16,199 nt of DNA from Candidatus Vogelbacteria bacterium CG10_big_fil_rev_8_21_14_0_10_51_16 (GTDB lineage Bacteria > Patescibacteriota > Minisyncoccia > Phycocordibacterales > JACRKE01): contig PCYI01000014.1 in the NCBI GenBank assembly GCA_002774795.1, positions 30,345-46,543 on the forward strand, in the 5' to 3' direction. Of this stretch, positions 7,531-14,894 are shown piece after piece (within the stretch, counting starts at the first letter, position 1; the number at the start of each line of letters is the position of its first letter). Under the pieces are notes generated by a model that saw nothing but the letters and a program-made list of their open reading frames with translations, searched no databases and was not told the DNA's origin. The position numbers were made by a program, and so were the translations under genes.

Positions 7531-9292
7531 AGAAAAAAAGATACTGGTTGTTTTCGAAAAGCGATTTCCTGTTAATTGTGTTAAAAAAGGCAATTTCAGC
7601 ACGATTGTCGGAGATGAAGTGTTTAAGGAAACTGTCGAGTCTTTTGGTTGTACTTTTGTGGAGCTTCGGACTTTAGTTGACCACGGAAGTCTTTATAAAT
7701 CCGGGAACCTGATAGACGAACTCTCGAAGATTACTTTGTCTAACGGCACACGTATTACCAAGTCTTTTGTTTATAAAGGTTATGAATTGTGGTGGCTACA
7801 CTACAATAGTCTTTTCTATTTTTTTTGCGTACCGTATATGAGATACAAAAGATTGTTAGAGCGTCTTAAAGATTTCCACGAGATCTATTTGTATGATGTA
7901 CCACACAAGACTCTTTTCTCGTATTATCTCAAGTCATATAGTCGTTACGTGAGGATACTTCCTGAATCAAGGTTTGGAAGTTTGAAAGTCATCCCCCTTG
8001 GAATTTTTATTCAAATTGTCCTTACTCTCCTGTCTCTCATCATTCTAGTGGTGACAAGACGTAGCGTCTTGGTGTTTATAGGCGATAAGTTTGAAAAAGA
8101 TAAAGATTATGATTATAGGATGAAATTTGTATACAAAGAATTGAGAGGCAGGGATATTCCTTTTGTCGAATTCATTCGTAGCTTGGAATCATGGAGAACA
8201 GTTCTTCAAAACGCCTTGACCAGAAAGCGCCCGGTAATTTATTCAGGGGCAATCGCCTTTGTGGCTCGATTTTTTAGCACCATCTCAGATCAGTGTACCG
8301 ACCTCAAGAGTGAGCTTAACAAACATAGCTTGAGTTTAGCGGATAAACCGGAAGAGATGTTTAAGTTTTTGATGGCAACTCATTATTTTCTTAACACATC
8401 TGATGATGTCTGGGCCATACGTATCATGAAATTTATTTTGCGTTTAATCGGCGTCAAAGCGGCATTTATCACAGCGGCCCTAGACCGCAATTTCCATACG
8501 GTGTTTGGGTGCAAGCTTAACGGCATACCAACGGTTGGTATCATGCATGGAGTGCCGTCGCGTTATTCAACCCCGTACGATTATCTTACTGGCTTTGATG
8601 GAGAAAAGATGCTTTCGGTCGATACTTATGGCGTGTGGAGTGAGTGGTGGAGGACGCAGTACATTGAGAAGAGTAATGCTTATAACCCCGAGCAACTCCA
8701 CGTTTCCGGGCCAATGCGCCCACTTGTTATACAAAATCAAACTGGCGTGAATCCCAGTACTTACAGTGGGTCGCTAAGAGTTCTTTTCATCGCCGAGCAA
8801 CTATCGGTCCCAGAAGAAGTCATACCATATCTCCTCAAGCTAATGGAAAGAACTGATATTAAGTTGACAATAAAGTTCCGGCCATTCAGAGATGGCTTCG
8901 AGGGTTGGCTTTTAAAGAATGAACCAGGTATTTTAAAGCAAAGTAGGATGCAGATTGTTAAAGGAAACATGCAGGATGCCATTCGGACTGCCGATGTGGT
9001 TGTTGGCTGTCATAGTACCGCCGTACTCGAAGCCCTACTTCAGCTCAAGGTCCCCATCTTTTTACGCACTCAAAAATGGGGCGATTATTACAATATGTCT
9101 GAATCTTCCGAGCGATTATGTTTTTTGGCAAGTGACCCAAAAGAACTCATAGAACGGATAAAACAAGCATCATCAATTGATCCCGAGCTTCTACGAAATC
9201 TTCGGGAGCAGTATTTCGGAGATCTATATAAAAATGGAAGTAAGTGGGTTGTTGATAGACTAGAAAAGATATTGGAGACCAAAAAGAAATGA
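7517..9292 (+). CDS. Large GT-B-like surface-carbohydrate glycosyltransferase
   Basis: A 591-residue protein. A single hydrophobic helix (about 158-180) separates an N-terminal part from the transferase-like half. The second half has GIMHGVPSRYSTPYDYL (about 341-357) and VVGCHSTAVLEALLQLKVPI (about 493-512). The His-Gly loop plus a G-x-x-ST-x-x-x-EAL helix resembles CDP-glycerol glycerophosphotransferases, capsule transferases and polysialyltransferase-like GT-B enzymes. I cannot assign a precise family. By position, directly before the PEP carboxylase and ulosonate genes, it is a candidate for using the CMP-activated ulosonic acid; that is inference. It overlaps the GT4 gene by 14 bases, lacks a Shine-Dalgarno site, and its stop is fused to the next start (ATGA). 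It may bind or insert in the inner membrane. Confidence 0.75.
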   Translation: MANHREKKILVVFEKRFPVNCVKKGNFSTIVGDEVFKETVESFGCTFVELRTLVDHGSLYKSGNLIDELSKITLSNGTRITKSFVYKGYELWWLHYNSLFYFFCVPYMRYKRLLERLKDFHEIYLYDVPHKTLFSYYLKSYSRYVRILPESRFGSLKVIPLGIFIQIVLTLLSLIILVVTRRSVLVFIGDKFEKDKDYDYRMKFVYKELRGRDIPFVEFIRSLESWRTVLQNALTRKRPVIYSGAIAFVARFFSTISDQCTDLKSELNKHSLSLADKPEEMFKFLMATHYFLNTSDDVWAIRIMKFILRLIGVKAAFITAALDRNFHTVFGCKLNGIPTVGIMHGVPSRYSTPYDYLTGFDGEKMLSVDTYGVWSEWWRTQYIEKSNAYNPEQLHVSGPMRPLVIQNQTGVNPSTYSGSLRVLFIAEQLSVPEEVIPYLLKLMERTDIKLTIKFRPFRDGFEGWLLKNEPGILKQSRMQIVKGNMQDAIRTADVVVGCHSTAVLEALLQLKVPIFLRTQKWGDYYNMSESSERLCFLASDPKELIERIKQASSIDPELLRNLREQYFGDLYKNGSKWVVDRLEKILETKKK

Positions 9293-10791
9293 CAAAAATT
9301 CCAAAAACTATGGCCACCCAGCATCCGGACAATGTCCGGGCGCCGTATTGGAAGAAAAATGGCGACGGGTTCATAAGTTCAAGTGAAGAAACCACCGAAT
9401 GCATGGACGCATTTCGAAATTTGGGAATAGAAGAGTTTATGTGGGACTGGGAGGGGAAATTTGCGGATGAAGCGGTCGTCGACAGATTGTTCCACCACCA
9501 TTTTGATTACTTTAAAAAAAATCCTCTTGGTCTCAAGAGGCGTCTCACCTTCCGCATTCCGAACACCTGGCAGGAAAAAGGGTATAGCTTGATTCGTTCC
9601 CTAATGGTTGTGCTTACTAGTGAGGACTTCGCTCGTGATTTGAAATTCTACGCTCCTCCAATCTTCGAAATAATTTTGCCAATGACAGAGAACGCGGAAC
9701 AACTAATTTTCATCCAAAAAACATTTAGAGAGCTGTCTCGACTGAAGTCGAGGACGTTCAGTAAATTCCATAAAAATACAGAATACGTGCGGATTATTCC
9801 ATTGTTCGAAGGGGTGGATACGCAAATCAATGCAAAGAAAATTCTAAAAAAGTACCTAGAGCTACACCAGAAAACTTTTAAATTTACTCCTTCGTCGTTG
9901 CGAGTTTTTATCGCGCGTAGTGACCCCGCGCTGCTCTCCGGCCTTATACCCACTGTCTTGGCAAACAAAATTATACTCTCCGATTTAAGAGAGATGGAAA
10001 AGGGGTATGGCATAAAATTCTTTCCTATCATCGGAGCTGGCTCTCTACCGTTTCGGGGTGGGCTCAGTCCGTTAAATATGAAAAAATTTCTTCTAGAATA
10101 TCCCGGTATCAGTACAATCACGCTGCAACCGGCTTTCAGATACGACTACCCGCTACCCAAGGTAAGACAAGCGATAAAGTATTACAACAAAAGGCCAACA
10201 CAGAAATCACAAGTGGTCTCTTCGGTGGACAGAAAAGAACTACTCATCCTTATCGCTGTTTTTGAAAAAGAATATCAATCACGTCTGAGCAAAGTGGTGC
10301 CAGACTTAAGGCATATTTTTGAGTCTTTTCCTTGCCGACGCGAGAGACATCCTCACATCGGGCTATTTTCTTATGATAGAAAAATTAATAAGGTAAGACT
10401 CCCTAGAGCCACCACTTTCACGGGGTCTTTTTACTCTCTCGGCATTCCACCAGAGTTTCTGGGAATTGGAGCGTTCACAAACATAAAACTAAATGATTTT
10501 ACCTTAATCAATAAATATTACAAGAACCATATAAGAGACATCGTGCACGCGGGGAAATTTTTGAACTGGGGAAATTTAAAGAAACTAGGAGAGAAAAATA
10601 TAGCCTGGCAGGATATTGATCATGACATAAAAAGGTTCGAGAGTATCTTCAGTATAAAATGTGGCCCTCGAAGAACAAAAAGTGAGCCATATGTTAAACT
10701 TACTAATCTTCTGTTGGCGGCCAAGGATAGTCATATAAAAGTTCAAAAACTGATTGTTCAGTCTGGAATTTTAAGAAAAAGCTTGGGGTAA
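9289..10791 (+). CDS. ppcA: Archaeal-type phosphoenolpyruvate carboxylase
   Basis: A 500-residue protein, full length for the archaeal-type family (about 490-540), far shorter than the roughly 900-residue bacterial/plant form. The N-terminus KIPKTMATQHPDN (3-15) is the family's signature and fixes the start. Other conserved blocks are RIPNTW (89-94), IPLFEG (170-175), ARSDPAL (209-215), GAGSLPFRGGLSP (249-261), QPAFRYD (280-286) and PRATTFTGSFYSLGIPPEF (372-390). The arginine/glycine-rich loop expected for PEP and bicarbonate chemistry is present, so an active enzyme is likely: PEP + bicarbonate gives oxaloacetate + phosphate. It is usually anaplerotic. Here it starts inside the stop of a glycosyltransferase gene, with a GGAG 11 bases upstream, and precedes an aldolase, so a dedicated role in sugar-acid synthesis is plausible (inference). 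Confidence 0.92.
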   Translation: MTKIPKTMATQHPDNVRAPYWKKNGDGFISSSEETTECMDAFRNLGIEEFMWDWEGKFADEAVVDRLFHHHFDYFKKNPLGLKRRLTFRIPNTWQEKGYSLIRSLMVVLTSEDFARDLKFYAPPIFEIILPMTENAEQLIFIQKTFRELSRLKSRTFSKFHKNTEYVRIIPLFEGVDTQINAKKILKKYLELHQKTFKFTPSSLRVFIARSDPALLSGLIPTVLANKIILSDLREMEKGYGIKFFPIIGAGSLPFRGGLSPLNMKKFLLEYPGISTITLQPAFRYDYPLPKVRQAIKYYNKRPTQKSQVVSSVDRKELLILIAVFEKEYQSRLSKVVPDLRHIFESFPCRRERHPHIGLFSYDRKINKVRLPRATTFTGSFYSLGIPPEFLGIGAFTNIKLNDFTLINKYYKNHIRDIVHAGKFLNWGNLKKLGEKNIAWQDIDHDIKRFESIFSIKCGPRRTKSEPYVKLTNLLLAAKDSHIKVQKLIVQSGILRKSLG

Positions 10792-10797
10792 TTTCAC

Positions 10798-10825
10798 TTG
10801 TATTTTAAGCAAGAAAGAGTAGAAT
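10798..10825 (+). promoter_or_regulatory. Putative internal promoter before the aldolase
   Basis: TTGTAT (10798-10803), a 16-base spacer and TAGAAT (10820-10825, 5 of 6 consensus bases). It lies in a 46-base gap, one of the few gaps in this operon. Transcription would start about 6 bases before the ATG at 10838, again a near-leaderless arrangement. Motif match only. Confidence 0.4.
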
Positions 10826-10837
10826 TGCCCGTGCTAT

Positions 10838-12388
10838 ATGTATAAAAAAATGAAGTTTTTAGATTGTACACTGCGCGATGGAGGGTATTACACCGGTTGG
10901 GATTTTGACGAGGAGATCGTAAATACCTATCTTAAGTCAGTAGAAAATTTACCCATAGACGTTATAGAGGTTGGGTATCGCAGCAATCCTCACGAGGAAT
11001 ATTTAGGAGAGTTTTTCTACTTGCCTACAGAAACATTAGATAAAGTGAAAAGTTTGGCGCCATCAAAAAAGGTAGCCATCATGTTTAATGAAAAAGAAAT
11101 TTTACCAAAGGATTCAGAGAAATTACTTAAATCAGCAATAGAGAAAGTGGATTTAGTGCGATTAGCCGTTGATCCCAAACGATTTGATGACGCTCTAGTG
11201 TTGGCAAAATCAATTAAAAAACAAGGCTTTGAGGTGGCTATCAATCTTATGTATGCGTCTAAATGGATGTATGACAAGGATATACTAAAGAAATTACCAA
11301 AAATGAATGGGGTTATTGAATATTTCAATATCGTTGATTCTTATGGTGGGATGCTTCCAAAAGAAATAAAAATGGTGGTGACGGCCGTAAAGAAGAGGCT
11401 GAAAATTAAACTTGGATTTCATGGGCACAATAATCTGGAGCTTGGTTTTGCAAATGCACTCGTGGCCATGGAAGCTGGGTGCGAGTTTATAGATGGGACA
11501 ATGACAGGCATAGGCCGTGGCGCTGGAAATATGAGAACTGAATTATTTTTGTCGTGGGCCTCAATGAAGTCCGGAATAAAGGTTGATTTTGATATATTAA
11601 GCAATGTCGTTTCTATGTTTGAAAAGTTGAAGGAGAAACATCAATGGGGTACACACTTGCCATATATTGTTTCTGGTCTAGGTTCATTACCACAGAAAGA
11701 TGTGATGAATTGGGTCACTAAACGCCTGTATTCTATGAACAATATCATGTATGCATTGGAGAATAAACATACAGGGGGGAAAAATGGTTTCAAGCTTCCG
11801 GGTATAAGGGAATCAGAAAGATATTTAAAGACACTACTTATTGCCGGCGGGTCTAATGCTGTGCATCACAAAACTGCAATTAAAAAATGGATAAGCAAGC
11901 ACAAGAAAGATACGTTGCTTATTCATGTGAGCGCCAGGAATGCAAAACACTATAAAGATATTGATGTTCCACAATTTGTGTGTCTTGTTGGTAATGAGGG
12001 ACACAGACTCGAATCCATGCTAGGGGAAGTACATCCAAATCTTAGATGCATCCTTCCTCCATCTCCGAGAGAAATGGGGGAATATATTCCTACCAAAATG
12101 AAAGATAAAGCACATGAACTATCTGATGTTAAGTTTACTGAAAAATATAAAGACTCAGGAACTGCGATAGCAATTCAGTTAAGTATTGATGTTGGGGCGA
12201 AACACTTATATACAGCTGGATACGATGGTCACAGCGGTCCTTCAATAGAAAAAAAAGACTACGAGGTATCTAGGGAAAATGACTATCTATTTGACATCTA
12301 TACGAAAAATATTGGTGTGATACATACCCTTACACCTAGTGACCACACGTTGCTTAAGACTTGCTCGGTGTATGGTGAAGTTAATTAA
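10838..12388 (+). CDS. Two-domain DRE-TIM (HMGL/DmpG-like) aldolase with extra C-terminal domain
   Basis: A 516-residue protein. Residues 1-300 form an HMGL-like TIM barrel: LDCTLRDGGYYTGW (8-21; R13, D14), metal ligands in GFHGHNNLELG (193-203; H195, H197, N199) and DGTMTGIGRGAGN (219-231). This superfamily includes 4-hydroxy-2-oxovalerate aldolase, HMG-CoA lyase, isopropylmalate synthase and carboxyltransferases, which all handle an enolate of a 2-keto or acyl acid. Residues about 333-516 form a separate domain with LLIAGGSN, IHVSA, LVGNEGHR and a late SGTA...YTAGYDG pattern. The start at 10850 (MKFLDCTLRDGG) is the more family-like alternative; neither start has a Shine-Dalgarno site. Its neighbours, PEP carboxylase before and a CMP-Kdo synthetase-like gene 5 bases after, suggest that it makes a 3-deoxy-2-ulosonic acid from pyruvate or oxaloacetate and a sugar aldehyde (inference). 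Confidence 0.85.
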   Translation: MYKKMKFLDCTLRDGGYYTGWDFDEEIVNTYLKSVENLPIDVIEVGYRSNPHEEYLGEFFYLPTETLDKVKSLAPSKKVAIMFNEKEILPKDSEKLLKSAIEKVDLVRLAVDPKRFDDALVLAKSIKKQGFEVAINLMYASKWMYDKDILKKLPKMNGVIEYFNIVDSYGGMLPKEIKMVVTAVKKRLKIKLGFHGHNNLELGFANALVAMEAGCEFIDGTMTGIGRGAGNMRTELFLSWASMKSGIKVDFDILSNVVSMFEKLKEKHQWGTHLPYIVSGLGSLPQKDVMNWVTKRLYSMNNIMYALENKHTGGKNGFKLPGIRESERYLKTLLIAGGSNAVHHKTAIKKWISKHKKDTLLIHVSARNAKHYKDIDVPQFVCLVGNEGHRLESMLGEVHPNLRCILPPSPREMGEYIPTKMKDKAHELSDVKFTEKYKDSGTAIAIQLSIDVGAKHLYTAGYDGHSGPSIEKKDYEVSRENDYLFDIYTKNIGVIHTLTPSDHTLLKTCSVYGEVN

Positions 12389-12393
12389 TTTTT

Positions 12394-13128
12394 ATGAAAT
12401 ACATTGTAGTTATTCCAGCTCGCTATGAATCAAGCCGACTGCCCGGTAAGCCGCTTATTAAAATAGCTGGAGTGCCGATGATTGAACGCACGTACAGACA
12501 ATGTTTAAAGGCGGTGCCAAATACACAAATTGTTATCGCCACAGATGATGATCGTATTAAAGACCACGGTGAAGCCATTGGCGCGAATGTAGTCATGACG
12601 CCTTCGGATTGCAAAACAGGGACAGATAGAGTGGCATCTTTATTGGATAGCCTAGATGCGGATGTATTCATTAATGTACAAGGAGATGAACCGATCTTTG
12701 ATCCAAAAGATCTTTCAGACATGATAGCTGAAGCGGAAAAGGGAGAACATGGTGTTGTAAATGGCTACAGTCCAATAACAGACGAGGATCAATTCAGAAG
12801 CAGGACGATACCTAAGGTTGTTTTTGGAAACGATGGAACACTTATGTATATGTCTCGTAGTCCAATACCGTCTAATAAACAAATGGAGTTTAAAAAAGCC
12901 TGGCGCCAGATTTGTGTCTATAGTTTTTCCAGAAAGGCACTTGAATTATTTAGATCACAGAAGGAGAAAACCACACTTGAAGAGATTGAAGATATTGAGA
13001 TACTGCGTTTTTGTGAGTTGGGCATACCGGTTAAAATGATCCCACTCTCAGACCATTCAATTGCAGTTGATGTTCCCGAAGATGTACTGCGGGTAGAAAA
13101 AGCTATACGAGACAGAAATTTAAATTAA
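12394..13128 (+). CDS. kdsB: KdsB-like CMP-ulosonate (3-deoxy-manno-octulosonate) cytidylyltransferase
   Basis: A 244-residue protein; E. coli KdsB is 248. The nucleotide-binding start IPARYESSRLPGKPL (7-21) is diagnostic, followed by ATDDDR (49-54), GTDR (76-79), NVQGDEP (94-100), SRSPIP and, at the C-terminus, EDIEILRFCELGIPV and AVDVPEDVLRVE. KdsB transfers CMP from CTP to the anomeric hydroxyl of Kdo, giving the donor for Kdo transferases; related enzymes use 8-amino-Kdo and other ulosonic acids. Canonical KdsB has DTPEDL where this has DVPEDV, so a different acid is possible. The gene starts 5 bases after the aldolase and its stop shares a base with the HAD gene start. No KdsA, KdsD or NeuB homologue is in the window, so the acid must come from elsewhere or from the aldolase next door. 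Confidence 0.9.
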   Translation: MKYIVVIPARYESSRLPGKPLIKIAGVPMIERTYRQCLKAVPNTQIVIATDDDRIKDHGEAIGANVVMTPSDCKTGTDRVASLLDSLDADVFINVQGDEPIFDPKDLSDMIAEAEKGEHGVVNGYSPITDEDQFRSRTIPKVVFGNDGTLMYMSRSPIPSNKQMEFKKAWRQICVYSFSRKALELFRSQKEKTTLEEIEDIEILRFCELGIPVKMIPLSDHSIAVDVPEDVLRVEKAIRDRNLN

Positions 13129-13754
13129 TGGACCCTCAGCAATACGATTGCATAATTTTTGATTTTGACGGAGTCATCTTAGATTCTATGGCTGTTCGTG
13201 ATGAAGGATTCAAAAAGGTGCTTGAGAATTTTGGTGACGATAGGATTTCTCATCTCCTTAAATATCACAGAGAAAATGCCGGCTTGTCTCGTTATCATAA
13301 ATTTAGATATTTTTATGAAAAGATACTTGATGAGTCCGTAACTGAAGAAATAATCAATGATCTCGCGGAAAGATTTTCAATAATAATGAAAGGGATTCTT
13401 ATTGATAAAAATTTACTAATTCAGGATTCTATCTCGTTTATTAAAAAATATCACGAGCGAATTTCTCTATACATTGCTTCTGGGTCAGATCAGGAAGAAC
13501 TTCGTTATTTATGTCAAAAACTTGGTATTGATAAATATTTTAATAAGATATACGGCTCACCGACAGTAAAGTCAGACTTAATCAAAAAAATTATTGAAGA
13601 GAACAAGCATAAAGCCAAAAAGGCTGTTATGATAGGAGACGCATATAACGACAAAGATGCGGCAGAAGTGAATGGCGTAATATTTTGGGGATATAATAAC
13701 GAAGATTTGCGTGATGATGGGGTTCTGTATATTAATAGTCTTAAGGCGCTATGA
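13128..13754 (+). CDS. HAD-superfamily phosphatase (phosphoglycolate-phosphatase-like)
   Basis: A 208-residue protein with all HAD motifs: motif I IFDFDGVILDS (10-20; nucleophile D12, acid/base D14), motif II ASGS (117-120), motif III lysine in SPTVKSD (K148) and motif IV MIGDAYNDKDAAE (168-180; D171, D175). The inserted alpha-helical C1 cap (about 20-90) places it with small-molecule phosphatases rather than the capless, tetrameric KdsC. Placed directly after the KdsB-like gene with a 1-base overlap, it probably removes phosphate from a sugar-phosphate or ulosonate-phosphate before CMP activation, a KdsC-like step by a non-KdsC enzyme (inference). Its DNA is A+T rich (21 of 60 G+C in 13321-13380). 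The next gene begins within its stop. Confidence 0.88.
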   Translation: MDPQQYDCIIFDFDGVILDSMAVRDEGFKKVLENFGDDRISHLLKYHRENAGLSRYHKFRYFYEKILDESVTEEIINDLAERFSIIMKGILIDKNLLIQDSISFIKKYHERISLYIASGSDQEELRYLCQKLGIDKYFNKIYGSPTVKSDLIKKIIEENKHKAKKAVMIGDAYNDKDAAEVNGVIFWGYNNEDLRDDGVLYINSLKAL

Positions 13755-14686
13755 AAACATATTTAGTCACAGGGGTCGCAGGATTTATTGGTTCTGCTAT
13801 TGCTAGGAAACTCCTAGAAAGTGGGCATAAGGTAGTTGGTATTGATAACTTCTTAACTGGACTAAAGGAGAATATTCCATCTAAAGCAAAGTTTTTCAAG
13901 GCGGATATCTCTAAAATGGGGGAGTTAAAAGCGCTAAACAAGTTTAAATTTGACGCAGTCTTGCATTTGGCTGCGCAGACTTCTGCGGAGATAAGTTTTG
14001 AAAATCCGACAAAAGATTTGTTGATTAACTCTTTAGGGACGCTGAATTTACTTGAGTATTGCAAGGACCATAAAGTTAAGAGGTTTATTTATGCCTCATC
14101 CACTTCCATTTATGGTGATGTCGACGAAAAGCCTGTTTCCATAACCAGAGCAGCCAATCCTAAAAGCTACTATGGAATTACAAAGTTAGCGGGCGAACAT
14201 TATGTCCAGACCTTTTCGGACCGCATGAACACCACAATTTTCCGTATATTTAATGTTTATGGTCCAGGGCAGAATATGGGTAATCTGAAACAGGGTATGG
14301 TCAGTATCTACATGTATTATTTTATGAAAAATAAGCCCGTGATAGTTAAGGGCAGTAAAGACAGGTTTAGAGATTTTACTTATATAGATGATATTGTTAA
14401 TGCTTGGGCTAAAGCCATTGATGCGCCAAAAACTTATGGCAAAACATATAATCTCGCTGCGGGTAAAAAGACCACAGTAGAGCAGCTCCTGAAACACGTG
14501 GCTTTAAGCTGGGGCAAGCCTAGTTATCCTATTGAATATGTCGGAGGAACACCCAAAGACCAATTTGGTTCATATGCGGATGTGAAGCCTATAATTAGAG
14601 ATTTAAACTGGAAACCAAGAGTAGGCCTCAAAGAAGGACTTGATAATTTTGTGAAGTGGGCTAAGGATAACTCTGAAAGATGGTGA
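13751..14686 (+). CDS. Extended SDR NAD-dependent nucleotide-sugar epimerase/dehydratase
   Basis: A 311-residue protein of GalE/WbpP-like length. The NAD site is TGVAGFIGSA (7-16), with the acidic D32 that favours NAD over NADP. LHLAAQTS (71-78), YASSTSIYG (114-122) and the catalytic Y141-x-x-x-K145 in SYYGITKLAGEH follow, then RIFNVYGPGQ (165-174), RDFTYIDDIV (about 205-214) and NLAAG. These place it in the UDP-glucose 4-epimerase / dTDP-glucose dehydratase class, but the reaction (4-epimerisation, 4,6-dehydration or other) cannot be told from motifs. It is coupled to the HAD gene by ATGA and is the last gene of the run, so it may supply a precursor for the sugar acid or a separate nucleotide sugar for the glycan. 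Confidence 0.9.
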   Translation: MKTYLVTGVAGFIGSAIARKLLESGHKVVGIDNFLTGLKENIPSKAKFFKADISKMGELKALNKFKFDAVLHLAAQTSAEISFENPTKDLLINSLGTLNLLEYCKDHKVKRFIYASSTSIYGDVDEKPVSITRAANPKSYYGITKLAGEHYVQTFSDRMNTTIFRIFNVYGPGQNMGNLKQGMVSIYMYYFMKNKPVIVKGSKDRFRDFTYIDDIVNAWAKAIDAPKTYGKTYNLAAGKKTTVEQLLKHVALSWGKPSYPIEYVGGTPKDQFGSYADVKPIIRDLNWKPRVGLKEGLDNFVKWAKDNSERW

Positions 14687-14704
14687 TAAATTAAGACTGC
14701 AACA

Positions 14705-14724
14705 AGAGTAGACACTCTCATTTT
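14705..14724 (+). terminator. Weak possible terminator after the epimerase gene
   Basis: AGAGT-AGAC-ACTCT forms a 5-bp stem with a 4-base loop, followed two bases later by TTTT. It sits 18 bases after the stop at 14686. The stem is short and A/T-rich, so a functional terminator is doubtful. Confidence 0.25.
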
Positions 14725-14859
14725 GGAGATTCATGCAAGGGGTACGCTTTGAGAAAAAGAGGAATACTGGTGATGTTTCGATATTTTGAAAAGTGCTGCA
14801 TAGTTGAAATGGTGTCAAGTGGGGACGATGAAACACGTGGCGGTCATTTTTCTACAGAC

Positions 14860-14873
14860 TCAAGTTGCTTTGA
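14860..14873. repeat. 14-base motif, copy 2
   Basis: TCAAGTTGCTTTGA, identical to 3765-3778. It runs into the left arm of the dyad at 14868-14894. Its position, 69 bases before the TylF-type gene, suggests a regulatory role. Confidence 0.6.
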
Positions 14874-14894
14874 TCTATATGATGCAAATCAAAG
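14868..14894. repeat. Inverted repeat, possible operator
   Basis: Perfect 7-bp arms CTTTGAT and ATCAAAG are separated by 13 bases. The spacing suits a dimeric regulator binding two faces of the helix. It overlaps the 14-base motif. Function is inferred from position only. Confidence 0.35.

Noticed and set aside
9648..10121. 157-codon minus-strand open frame inside the PEP carboxylase gene
   Set aside because: The plus strand carries conserved PEP carboxylase blocks through the whole stretch; the antisense frame has no family features.
10792..10820. Possible terminator between PEP carboxylase and aldolase (CTTG...CAAG)
   Set aside because: The stem is only 4 bp with no T run; the bases are better explained as part of a promoter.
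14603..14836. Minus-strand open frame of 77 codons covering the epimerase end and the intergenic region
   Set aside because: It overlaps a well-supported gene, has no recognisable motif and its composition is like random translation.
14490..14841. 13-base repeat TGAAACACGTGGC, once in the epimerase gene and once in the following intergenic region
   Set aside because: The flanks share nothing, one copy is inside a conserved coding region, and 13-base repeats are expected by chance at this length.
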